Source: Thiofilum sp. (lineage in GTDB: Bacteria > Pseudomonadota > Gammaproteobacteria > Thiotrichales > Thiotrichaceae). From it: a DNA stretch of 64,000 nt. Location: contig NZ_JADJTF010000001.1 of the NCBI RefSeq assembly GCF_016711335.1, positions 2,480,001 through 2,544,000 on the forward strand, given 5' to 3'. A program made the position numbers and the translations under genes. The notes under the pieces are model-generated. The model ran no database searches. It had not been told where the DNA came from and worked only from the letters and a program-made list of their open reading frames with translations. Positions within the stretch are counted from its first letter, which is position 1; each line of letters opens with the position of its first letter. Shown here one piece after another: positions 34,016 to 41,816 of the stretch.

Positions 34016-34845
34016 AGCAACTGCTCCCAATCTAGCGGTTCACGCCCTAAAAATTGCGTGAGCGGCTGTACATCGGCGCTATTACCGCGCAGCAGCATAT
34101 GAATCGAGTCTGGATGTATTAGCGGAGAAAGGTATTGCCCCCAATGTGCACCTGCTAAAGCCAGAGGAATGGGAATAGAAAAAGTACGTAAGGGGCTTTG
34201 AATCCCTTGTAAGCGGCGTAGGAATTGCAGCCATTTGATAAAGGTAAATTCCTGTCGACCCACTACATCGAGAGTAGGGGGATGAGGTGTGGCGGTTAGT
34301 GCTTGGATAACGGTTGCAACTAAATCATCAATATGTACTGGGCGAATGATTTGATCTCCTTTACCTAGCGTTCCGAGCAGAGGTAGGCGAGCTAAGCGTT
34401 TGAATAATTGTGTACTAGCCCCTTGCTCGCCATAGACTAGCGAGGGGCGCAAAACCACAGCATTTAAGGAGGTGGCACGTAAAAAATCATCCGCTTGTTT
34501 TTTGCTGAGGTGATAAGCACTTTTAGCCTCGCTATCCGCCCCTAAAGCCGAGATTTGAATAATTTTGCTAATAGCGAGTTGCTCACAGGCTTTGAAGAGG
34601 GCAATAGGCGCTTGAGTATGTAGTATCTGAAACGACTGACCGCGTGTTTGCCCAATAATCCCCACGCTATTGATCACAACATCAATGGAGTCTAAGAGTG
34701 GCAACCAAGCTTCAACGGTAGTGAGTTGATTAAAATCGTGCCCATAGCGACGTGCAATGGGTTTGATAGTGTGACCCTGAGCTTGTAAAGCTTGGGTAAG
34801 CGCTTGACCTATAAACCCTGATGCGCCTGTCAGTAAGATGTGCAT
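34012..34845 (-). CDS. NAD(P)-binding SDR/epimerase-like protein
   Basis: A 277-residue atypical SDR with the nucleotide motif TGASGFIGQALTQAL at residues 6-20, YHLSKKQADDFLRATSL (Tyr-x-x-x-Lys) and RPSLVYGEQGAST. Resembles complex-I NDUFA9-like and nucleoside-sugar epimerase-like SDRs. First gene of the SDR-DUF2269-DUF4166 operon. Its ribosome site AGGAG (6 bases before ATG) lies in a hairpin, so translation may be regulated. Substrate unknown. Confidence 0.82.
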   Translation of the reverse strand: MHILLTGASGFIGQALTQALQAQGHTIKPIARRYGHDFNQLTTVEAWLPLLDSIDVVINSVGIIGQTRGQSFQILHTQAPIALFKACEQLAISKIIQISALGADSEAKSAYHLSKKQADDFLRATSLNAVVLRPSLVYGEQGASTQLFKRLARLPLLGTLGKGDQIIRPVHIDDLVATVIQALTATPHPPTLDVVGRQEFTFIKWLQFLRRLQGIQSPLRTFSIPIPLALAGAHWGQYLSPLIHPDSIHMLLRGNSADVQPLTQFLGREPLDWEQLL

Positions 34846-34850
34846 AAGCG

Positions 34851-34870
34851 ACTCCTAAGTAGTGAGGAGT
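34851..34870 (-). promoter_or_regulatory. Hairpin masking the ribosome site of the SDR gene
   Basis: Read on the minus strand, ACTCCT (34870-34865) pairs with AGGAGT (34856-34851), which contains the Shine-Dalgarno AGGAG of the SDR gene, 5-6 bases before its ATG. An 8-base loop lies between. This is the form of a simple translational switch or RNA thermometer. Confidence 0.5.
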
Positions 34871-35130
34871 TTTGAGCATAGGAGTTTGGGTGGGTGGTGA
34901 CTTCCTAGTTGATCAATATGGAGAGGATTTTTAGTTCAGAATGATCATTGTGGAGTTTAAATGAAATGCAAAGTACCTACCTTTCTAGAAGTGGGTAACA
35001 GAGACAGATAATCGTATGATCAATATTAGGGGCGCAGTTGCTGAACTTGCTCTAGGGTTAAACACACGATATGGGCGTATTCGGTTGGGGTAATTAATCT
35101 AATCAGTGGTAGCTAGTGATAAGCAAAACT

Positions 35131-35523
35131 TTAAAAAACTATGGAAAGAATTTCGTTAGATGCTTTATCTAGGCGATTATCGTTTGTCCAAAACTGATTG
35201 CAGCCATTTTCTAAAGCAGTCGCTAAATGTAAAGCATCTGGAGTTTTTAGACCATATTTGACGCGAAGCTTACCAGCCTGTTCATAGGTGGTTTGCTCAA
35301 TATTGAGCATCTGGCAATGGGCAAAAAACTGCTCATAAGATTTTTGTAAAGTACTATCCTGACGTTTCCAAACCCCTACCATACACTCCATTTGGACTAA
35401 GGGAGAAATGCAAACTTGCATCTGTGGCGTTTTGGCTATAGCTGCACTAATCGGCTCTACAAACCCAACTGCCTCTTCTATCAGATAGATCACAATACAA
35501 GTATCAAAGTAGACTTTGATCAC
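35131..35523 (-). CDS. VapC-type PIN-domain toxin
   Basis: A PIN nuclease of about 130 residues. The start is taken at GTG 35523 (VIKVYFDTCIVIYLIEEA) with GGGAG upstream; the frame is open to an ATG at 35547. Acidic residues of the PIN fold are in place: Asp in YFDTC, Glu in QMECM, Asp in TPDALHLATAL and Asp in NDNRL. PIN toxins of TA systems cut RNA. It begins 7 bases past the stop codon of its antitoxin and is probably co-translated. Confidence 0.85.
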   Translation of the reverse strand: MIKVYFDTCIVIYLIEEAVGFVEPISAAIAKTPQMQVCISPLVQMECMVGVWKRQDSTLQKSYEQFFAHCQMLNIEQTTYEQAGKLRVKYGLKTPDALHLATALENGCNQFWTNDNRLDKASNEILSIVF

Positions 35524-35530
35524 TACTCTA

Positions 35531-35785
35531 TTACTCCCATGCATCACGCTCTTGTTGGATGTACTGATTGATTTCAGCCGTAGAGCGACGTTGTTCGGGT
35601 TTTAGCGTATTTTGTTTTAAAAAAGAAAGTATTGCCGCACCTGTGCCTTTCTCAGGTTGGGTGCTAATCGGCAAAGGGCTTTCTAATAAGGTCAGTAGTG
35701 CGCGAGTCGTATGGGTAATACGCAGTTTTTCCATTAAGCGTATGGTGCCATCTGGCTCAATAATGGCTTCAACTGTTTGTAGCAT
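35531..35785 (-). CDS. VapB-like antitoxin
   Basis: An 84-residue partner of the PIN toxin. The N-terminal part VEAIIEPDGTIRLMEKLRI has the strand pattern of small AbrB/DUF104-like DNA-binding antitoxins, and the C-terminal tail is charged and helical (PEQRRSTAEINQYIQQERDAWE), suited to wrap the toxin. The ATG follows AGAGG. Putative operator and -10 lie just upstream. Confidence 0.8.
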   Translation of the reverse strand: MLQTVEAIIEPDGTIRLMEKLRITHTTRALLTLLESPLPISTQPEKGTGAAILSFLKQNTLKPEQRRSTAEINQYIQQERDAWE

Positions 35786-35823
35786 GATTAAACCTCTAAT
35801 CTTAGTCTAGGTGGTTTAGGGCT

Positions 35824-35850
35824 ATTATAGGTGTATTTGTATAAATCACC
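35824..35850 (-). promoter_or_regulatory. Promoter and operator of the VapBC-like pair
   Basis: On the minus strand TATAAT (35829-35824) is preceded directly by an imperfect dyad GGTG..TTT....AAA..CACC (35850-35830), which would block the promoter if bound. TA antitoxins typically bind such sites to control their own operon. Confidence 0.5.
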
Positions 35851-36319
35851 TACCATCTAAAATGTTGTAGCGTGTATTCAAACGTACCGAGCAGGATTTG
35901 TCGGTTAAAGTCCACTGCCAACCGTTTTACCCCTTAATGAGTCGGTTGGTAGCGTGCCATGCCTGCCTACTCGTTCGGATGCTTGTGATGCTTAATTATC
36001 TGACAAAATAGCGGTTTTTGGGGTTTTTCTACAGTCTCAAAGTCTGAATAGGAAGCTCATGAGTTGACAGGTTGAACCAGTAGCAGGGAAACGCCGATAA
36101 CAAGGGTGGTGTAAACCAAGCCATGTCGAATGATACGGAAGCTTGTTGGAGCAGCTCATGCCTAAGCACCTTCACACGGTGACTGCCCATGGTTTTCAGA
36201 TTAAGCTCATGAGTTTTCTGTTAGCTCTGAGCTTTAAGTTTCTGCTCTCATGAGGTCGCGCAACTTGAGTGAATTTATTGGTTTAGGGTTGATTGTGGAG
36301 ACCATATATATTGTTAGGC
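35851..36319. other. Gene-free region with repeats, possible element remains
   Basis: I find no supported gene. AAGCTCATGAGTT occurs twice (36053-36065 and 36203-36215) and related AGCTCATG or CTCATGAG pieces occur nearby (36154, 36250). The DNA composition is closer to the flanking genome than to the AT-rich island that follows. It may be the decayed remains of a mobile element; this is inference. Confidence 0.35.
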
Positions 36320-37222
36320 TTATTTTTTATTTTTGATAAGGAAGTCTTGAGGATTCCATATATTGTCTTCACTTTTTTTCCATAATCTTTCAAAATGGGT
36401 CGAAAAAGCGAAGTAAAATGAATTGCTAGTATCTTCTGTGGTATTTCTGAAAAAATGTATTTGCGGCATTAGCTCTCCTTCATGACTTGAGTCATTGAAT
36501 TGTGTATAACTTACTAAACAGTAAGACGAGTTAATGATTACTATTCTGAAAATAGGCATATCATGGACATTATTGGAATGATAAAACCTAATATCTATGC
36601 CATAGTCTTTTTCAAGAACGAGTTTTGCCAAATACTCTAGTGAACTATTTACTTTGTGAGAATAGTCATCTGGTGATTTATGGGCTCTCAATGCTAAAAA
36701 TCTTAAAGCTTCACTGTTTGGGTGGCATAATAATAGTTGTACTCGTTTTCCATTCTTATTTACCCGTTCTATCATCTTTTCAAATTCTGAATTATTAATT
36801 GTCAGTTTTCTTGCGCCAACGCCTAAGAATTGAAAGTTGGTTTTTGAGGCTTTAATTTTTTGTAGATAACTAAAACCTCCTTTGATGTGAAGATCAGAAC
36901 CTATGATGCCTATTTTTCTTAATTTGTAAATATATCTGTATAGAAATATTATATGAACTATAGATACGCCAAAAAGCGAAGAGAGAGATACTTCAGCAGA
37001 AATAGTATTTTTTAAAAAGAGTAGTGCAATTAAAAAAATATAAATAGTAAAGAGCACGATTCCTGTTGTGAATAGTGATTTTTGATTGAAGACTTTCCCA
37101 AAAGCTTTGATGTATTTAAAAAATACTTTTGCCATGAATATAATAATTGCATAAATGAAAGCAGCTATCACTGATTGGGTAATAGGGTTATTAAGAGTTT
37201 CTTGTATACTGTTAAATTGCAT
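36320..37222 (-). CDS. Three-TM protein with degenerate PLD-like domain
   Basis: A 300-residue protein. Three transmembrane helices lie at about residues 16-38, 49-70 and 80-98. A soluble C-terminal domain (about 108-290) shows FLGVGARKLTI, MIERVNKNGKRVQLLLCHPNS and MPIFRIVIINSSYCLVSYTQFN. The last resembles one half of a phospholipase-D HKD motif in which His, Lys and Asp are lost. It is the last gene of an AT-rich three-gene island, 9 bases after the Nudix gene. As a membrane protein with a sensor-like soluble domain it could be the effector of the set. Function not known. Confidence 0.6.
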   Translation of the reverse strand: MQFNSIQETLNNPITQSVIAAFIYAIIIFMAKVFFKYIKAFGKVFNQKSLFTTGIVLFTIYIFLIALLFLKNTISAEVSLSSLFGVSIVHIIFLYRYIYKLRKIGIIGSDLHIKGGFSYLQKIKASKTNFQFLGVGARKLTINNSEFEKMIERVNKNGKRVQLLLCHPNSEALRFLALRAHKSPDDYSHKVNSSLEYLAKLVLEKDYGIDIRFYHSNNVHDMPIFRIVIINSSYCLVSYTQFNDSSHEGELMPQIHFFRNTTEDTSNSFYFAFSTHFERLWKKSEDNIWNPQDFLIKNKK

Positions 37223-37231
37223 CTTGCAACC

Positions 37232-38101
37232 TTATAAGTTATTATCAAAGTAATCTAGCAAGCTAGCACTCCAAAAGTCTATATCATTATTGTCTCTGAT
37301 TTCAGTTGTATTTTTGAATGCAGGATTAATAAAGAATCTTTTCTCAGAAATAGAAAACTCATTATGATACAATTTGACCAAATGTAATAACCCAAGGTGT
37401 TGTATACCAATATTTGTGGTATTGTCATAAATATAACCAACAGGTTCTATTATATGGTTTTTTGTTATTGATATTTCTTCTCTCAATTCTCTTGATATTA
37501 ATGAATTTGAGTCGTTTATATCAAATTGATTGAAAATATCATGTGCTTCTTCATAAGATATATGTCCACCTAAACTTACAGATATTGTATTTCTGAGTCT
37601 TTTTTCTGGCAGTGCGTTTGTTCTGCTAAGTGTGAGAATTTGATTATTATAACTAATAAGAAAAACTGATACTAATTGAATTACATCGGTTGTTTCTTCA
37701 GCATATTTTCGATACATTGGTTTACTAAGTTTTGATAACCTTTCTCCATCAATTTTCTTTTTGGTTACTCCTGCTGAATCTATAAACTTGTTTAAATCTT
37801 TCTTGTCAATTACGGCTATGAACTCATCAAGGGGATCAGTTTTTTTTCTTGAATATATTAATTCTTGGTATTCTTTGTTTTTTACATCAAGCCACTCTCT
37901 TAGCCCATAATAGCCCATTGAAACCCTAACGAATATTGATTTTTCTGAGTTTCTTGATATGTCATCAGATAATATTGAGTTAATTGTTTCTTTTTTTAAA
38001 TTTTCACCATAACTTAAGTTATATATATCAGTTAACTTTGAATAGTGGTGTGCACTATTCAAATCTCTAAAGATTTTGATTAGTTTTTCTTTTCTGCTCA
38101 T
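37232..38101 (-). CDS. HARE-HTH and Nudix two-domain protein
   Basis: A 289-residue protein; the start is taken at ATG 38101 (MSRKEKLIKIFRDLN), 4 bases after the stop of the adenylyltransferase gene; the frame is open to a TTG at 38128. Residues 1-70 match a HARE-HTH (HB1/ASXL) DNA-binding module ending FVRVSMGYYGLREW. The C-terminal half is a Nudix domain with GGHISYEEAHD and SRELREEISITKNHI as the Nudix box, with an insertion in the middle. Nudix enzymes split nucleoside diphosphate derivatives; some (NrtR) sense ADP-ribose and regulate NAD genes. Here the domain order is reversed relative to NrtR. Confidence 0.72.
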   Translation of the reverse strand: MSRKEKLIKIFRDLNSAHHYSKLTDIYNLSYGENLKKETINSILSDDISRNSEKSIFVRVSMGYYGLREWLDVKNKEYQELIYSRKKTDPLDEFIAVIDKKDLNKFIDSAGVTKKKIDGERLSKLSKPMYRKYAEETTDVIQLVSVFLISYNNQILTLSRTNALPEKRLRNTISVSLGGHISYEEAHDIFNQFDINDSNSLISRELREEISITKNHIIEPVGYIYDNTTNIGIQHLGLLHLVKLYHNEFSISEKRFFINPAFKNTTEIRDNNDIDFWSASLLDYFDNNL

Positions 38102-38105
38102 GGCA

Positions 38106-38654
38106 TCATAATTCTTTGAAACGCTCAACTAAGTCTATTTTATTAATGACTTCTAAGGTTGTTTTAGGCACATCTTCTATCCATGATGTATTAGTTAATA
38201 AATTTTCTCTTATTTTACTGCCTGAAATCATTCTATTAGCTTCTGGATAATTATACATGACTTCCACATTTAATTTATATCCTTCAAGAATTTCCTTTTT
38301 TCTTACTCCCCATTTTTCATATATTGAAATATAAAAATTTGAGTCTAGCGGACAATAATATTTAATTAAATGCTGATCATGTAAAGGAAAAGGAATGATT
38401 GTGAACTGAGCATTGGCAATATTATTTGAAATTAGTAATTTCTCGATCATCTGGTAGCGTTCATAATACGTAAAGGGATTATTCTTTGCCTTAGAGCGTT
38501 CTATATTGGTTTTATCTTCTTTTGTCATTGATGGGTCTGGATTCGTAATGCCTACATAAAGATGATTGCATTTGGACTTGGCAGTAAGTATGTGTTCTAT
38601 ATGTCCTTTATGTAATGGCTGGAAACGACCAAAAACCACTCCATTATTAATCAT
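38106..38654 (-). CDS. NMN-adenylyltransferase-like nucleotidyltransferase (NadM type)
   Basis: A 182-residue HxGH-superfamily enzyme with GRFQPLHKGHIEHIL at residues 9-23 and ISGSKIREN near 148-156, the two signatures of NadM/NadR-type adenylyltransferases. In between, NPFTYYERYQMIEKLL fits the same family. These enzymes couple ATP to NMN or a related nucleotide to make NAD or a dinucleotide. First gene of the AT-rich island, followed by the HARE-HTH/Nudix gene. The substrate here is unproven. Confidence 0.8.
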   Translation of the reverse strand: MINNGVVFGRFQPLHKGHIEHILTAKSKCNHLYVGITNPDPSMTKEDKTNIERSKAKNNPFTYYERYQMIEKLLISNNIANAQFTIIPFPLHDQHLIKYYCPLDSNFYISIYEKWGVRKKEILEGYKLNVEVMYNYPEANRMISGSKIRENLLTNTSWIEDVPKTTLEVINKIDLVERFKEL

Positions 38655-38882
38655 GAATAAATTCCTCGATTTATTATCTTTAATAAACTATTTATTGTAA
38701 TGTGACGGCAGCAAAATTTTATCCTAACAGTTTATTATACGGAATCTCGGTATAACATCTTATTCCAGACTCCGTATAGTCTGGGAAAATGAAGCTATAG
38801 TTTTCTGTTGGCGAGAGTCTGTATAGTCTGGGATTAGCATAGAAAAGACCTCTACTCTTTAAAGATACTTAATGTGAGTTTA
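38655..38882. other. Upstream region of the island with dyad and direct repeat
   Basis: Contains the dyad CCAGACT (38765-38771)/AGTCTGG (38778-38784) and a 13-base direct repeat GTATAGTCTGGGA at 38774-38786 and 38821-38833, 47 bases apart. They lie more than 100 bases upstream of the first island gene and could be binding sites for a regulator such as the HARE-HTH protein. No gene seen. Confidence 0.4.
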
Positions 38883-39008
38883 ATGACTATACGACACTTA
38901 GACTCAAAATCACAACCGTTTATCAGGGATGGTTATGCAAATTTTCTTTTAAAGCAGGGGGTTGAAGAAGTTGATAAGTATATAAACAAATTCAATCGTA
39001 GAGCCTAG
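38883..39008 (+). CDS. Possible 41-residue ORF or gene remnant
   Basis: An open frame of 41 codons starting MTIRHLDSKSQPFIRDGYAN and ending TAG at 39006-39008. The wording (FLLKQGVEEVDKYINKFNRR) looks like real protein, with a helical C-terminal part, but no ribosome site is obvious and the piece could be the start of a once longer gene cut short. Low confidence that it is expressed. Confidence 0.25.
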   Translation: MTIRHLDSKSQPFIRDGYANFLLKQGVEEVDKYINKFNRRA

Positions 39009-39170
39009 CACACAGGCTAGCTATTCCGCCTAATCACAGATGCTATATAGAGTTTAGCTTTAACAGCTCACCCCCAAGTCTCAGAAGTCCAATCAAGATT
39101 TAAATATAAAATCGTAGTCACCATCCGATTAGGCAGGACGCATAAGCTATACTCAAAGGTCAGGTCAATC
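39009..39170. other. Spacer, no gene
   Basis: Nothing supported here beyond the small frame just before it. It is the downstream flank of the AraC-like gene; no terminator hairpin was recognised. Confidence 0.4.
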
Positions 39171-40175
39171 TTATTTATCCACCTTCAAAGCCAGTTTACG
39201 AAAGGCACTCGGTGTCATTCCGGTAATCTCCCGAAAAGCAGCATAAAAATTAGATTGCGAATTAAATCCAACACTGAGTCCGATGGACAAAACCGAAGCT
39301 TTGGGTTCATTAAGCAACATAGTTTTAGCCGCTTCCACACGCCATTCCCGAATATAACGCGCAAAGCCTTTGCCTAAATGGAGATTAATTAGCTCAGAGA
39401 GTTGATGGCTACTAATCCCTAATTCATTAGCTAAAGTAGCAAGATCTAAATCGGGATCAGTAAAACGCTGTTGCTGCATTAGAGTAGTTAAGCGCTCCAA
39501 TACTTGAGGGCAATTTACTTGCGTGAGCGTGGAGACGGCATAAGTTTCTTGTGCCGCTTCGGTGACTTGCTGGGGTAGCTCCGGTGTTAGGTTTAACACG
39601 CCATTAATTAATAAAAATGCTAGTCCAATCGCAGAAGCATACAGGCTAAAAAAGAGCGTTTCAGTAAGCCAAGGCAGTAACAACACTAAACCCGCTACAC
39701 CCAAAGCTATAATAAATACTGCACCTAATACCACTAGCTCCAGTTTAAAACGATTGCGCTGTGCTCGTAGCGCATACACACGATTAGCCAACCAGATTAA
39801 ATACCCCGCTCCGATTAAAAATGCTGCTAGTAGTGCCTGTTGAGGTGAGAGCATAAAGGCGAGTAAAACGGGTAAGTAATGCCATAGTTGATACCCCCGA
39901 TACTGCGTTGCGCCATAGAGAAAGGGGCTAGTGAATAAATAAAAGCTCGGTGCAATCGCAAACAAAGTGCTGGTATAAAAAGGGCTATGAATAATAGGAG
40001 CTTGTAATTGCAAGAAAGCAAAATGGCTGAGTTGCAAGATACTGAGTAGTGCTAGCAACAAAACGCCTAATGAAGCTTGCAGCTTGCCCATTGGAGTACG
40101 TAGGTGGGTCATGCTAAGCAGCAGAGCACTAAAAACAGAGTAACCAATCAAGAGTAGCGCTAGTGGGGTGAGCAT
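39171..40175 (-). CDS. AraC-family regulator with membrane N-terminal domain
   Basis: A 334-residue protein. The first about 200 residues hold six or seven transmembrane helices. The C-terminal AraC domain contains two helix-turn-helices: LATLANELGISSHQLSELIN and VLSIGLSVGFNSQSNFYAAF, followed by the signature GMTPSAFRK. Such proteins bind DNA while anchored in the inner membrane, probably sensing a signal in the envelope. Divergent from guaB. Target genes unknown. Confidence 0.9.
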   Translation of the reverse strand: MLTPLALLLIGYSVFSALLLSMTHLRTPMGKLQASLGVLLLALLSILQLSHFAFLQLQAPIIHSPFYTSTLFAIAPSFYLFTSPFLYGATQYRGYQLWHYLPVLLAFMLSPQQALLAAFLIGAGYLIWLANRVYALRAQRNRFKLELVVLGAVFIIALGVAGLVLLLPWLTETLFFSLYASAIGLAFLLINGVLNLTPELPQQVTEAAQETYAVSTLTQVNCPQVLERLTTLMQQQRFTDPDLDLATLANELGISSHQLSELINLHLGKGFARYIREWRVEAAKTMLLNEPKASVLSIGLSVGFNSQSNFYAAFREITGMTPSAFRKLALKVDK

Positions 40176-40293
40176 AAAACTGACCTATCAAATAAGGGAG
40201 CAACCAGTTTAACCTAGGCAAAGTCTTTTAAGTCATTGCAGTCAGCGCCCTCATAATATCAGCCTGAAACTGGACTACTTTAAACATTGCCCA

Positions 40294-40322
40294 TTTACCA
40301 CTTATCATACAAACCCTATAAT
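40294..40322 (+). promoter_or_regulatory. Sigma-70 promoter of guaBA
   Basis: TTTACC (40294-40299), a 17-base spacer and TATAAT (40317-40322) lie ahead of guaB. The -10 is perfect. A transcript would begin near 40329, 28 bases before the start codon. Confidence 0.65.
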
Positions 40323-40356
40323 TAGCCGCCTACTTTTAATAGGTCTGGAAAACAGT

Positions 40357-41814
40357 ATGCGTATCCTTCAGGAAGCCCTAACCTTTGACGATGTGCTCCT
40401 CGTCCCTGCTCACTCGACCGTCCTGCCTGCCAATACGGATCTGAGTTGCCAACTAACCCGCGACATTCGTCTTAATATCCCCCTAGTTTCAGCGGCTATG
40501 GATACCGTGACGGAATACCGCCTAGCCATTGCCCTCGCTCAAGAAGGGGGCTTAGGTGTCATTCATAAAAATATGAGTGCTCTACAACAAGCCCGCCAAG
40601 TCCGCGCAGTAAAAAAATACGAAAGTGGCATTATTAAAGACCCCATTACGGTGACGCCTGATATTACGATTCGTGAAGTCATGGAACTCACACGGGCTAA
40701 AAAGATTTCAGGTGTTCCAGTGGTGCAAGGTGAAAAGTTAGTAGGGATTGTCACCGGACGCGATCTACGTTTTGAAACACGCCTCGATCAACCTGTGAGC
40801 ACCATTATGACCCCGCAAGAGCGCTTAGTCACGGTGACTGAGGGAGCAAGTCGTGAGGAGATTCAGTATTTATTGCATCAACACCGTATTGAAAAAGTAT
40901 TGGTGGTGAATGATAAATTCCAACTACGTGGCTTGATTACCGTTAAAGATATTCAAAAATCGACCGATCATCCTAGTGCTAGTAAAGACTCATCCGGTAG
41001 CTTGCGTGTAGGCGCAGCCGTAGGAGTAGGGCATGGCACGGAAGAGCGGGTACTGGCCTTGGTCGAGGCGGGTGTCGATGTGATTGTGGTGGATACGGCG
41101 CACGGTCATTCACAAGGGGTGCTGGATCGCGTCACATGGGTGAAAAGGAATTTTCCGCATGTGCAAGTGATTGGCGGCAATATTGCCACAGGTGAAGCCG
41201 CCTTAGATTTAGTCAAAGCAGGTGCGGATGGGGTAAAAGTGGGTATTGGTCCCGGCTCTATTTGCACTACGCGCATTGTAGCGGGTGTGGGTGTGCCGCA
41301 AATTACGGCGATTATGAATGTATCCAAAGCTTTACAAGGTACAGGCGTACCCATGATCGCTGATGGTGGTATTCGTTACTCCGGTGATGTGGCTAAAGCG
41401 ATTGCATCAGGGGCAGATTGTGTGATGCTCGGTGGTCTATTTGCTGGCACGGATGAAGCACCCGGAGAAATTGAGCTATTCCAAGGGCGTTCATATAAAG
41501 CATATCGGGGGATGGGGTCATTAGGTGCTATGGCTAAAGGCTCTAGTGATCGTTATTTCCAAGAATCTGAAAATGCAGTAGATAAGCTCGTACCCGAAGG
41601 GATTGAAGGTCGAGTCCCTTATAAAGGTGCATTGGCTCCGATTATTCATCAGCTCATGGGCGGGGTGCGTGCCAGTATGGGCTATGTCGGTTGTGCCAAT
41701 TTAGATGAAATGCGTACTAAACCCCAATTTGTGCGTATCACCAGTGCGGGTATGCGTGAATCGCATGTGCACGATGTCACTATTACCAAAGAAGCTCCTA
41801 ACTATCGAGTGTAA
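40357..41814 (+). CDS. guaB: IMP dehydrogenase
   Basis: A 485-residue enzyme that oxidises IMP to XMP, the first step from IMP to GMP. Two CBS domains (about residues 95-210) sit within the TIM barrel. The active-site loop GPGSICTTRIVAGVG carries the catalytic Cys. GGVRASMGYVGC and the flap EGIEGRVPYKG are present. Followed 2 bases later by guaA, the normal guaBA operon. Confidence 0.98.
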   Translation: MRILQEALTFDDVLLVPAHSTVLPANTDLSCQLTRDIRLNIPLVSAAMDTVTEYRLAIALAQEGGLGVIHKNMSALQQARQVRAVKKYESGIIKDPITVTPDITIREVMELTRAKKISGVPVVQGEKLVGIVTGRDLRFETRLDQPVSTIMTPQERLVTVTEGASREEIQYLLHQHRIEKVLVVNDKFQLRGLITVKDIQKSTDHPSASKDSSGSLRVGAAVGVGHGTEERVLALVEAGVDVIVVDTAHGHSQGVLDRVTWVKRNFPHVQVIGGNIATGEAALDLVKAGADGVKVGIGPGSICTTRIVAGVGVPQITAIMNVSKALQGTGVPMIADGGIRYSGDVAKAIASGADCVMLGGLFAGTDEAPGEIELFQGRSYKAYRGMGSLGAMAKGSSDRYFQESENAVDKLVPEGIEGRVPYKGALAPIIHQLMGGVRASMGYVGCANLDEMRTKPQFVRITSAGMRESHVHDVTITKEAPNYRV

Positions 41815-41816
41815 CT

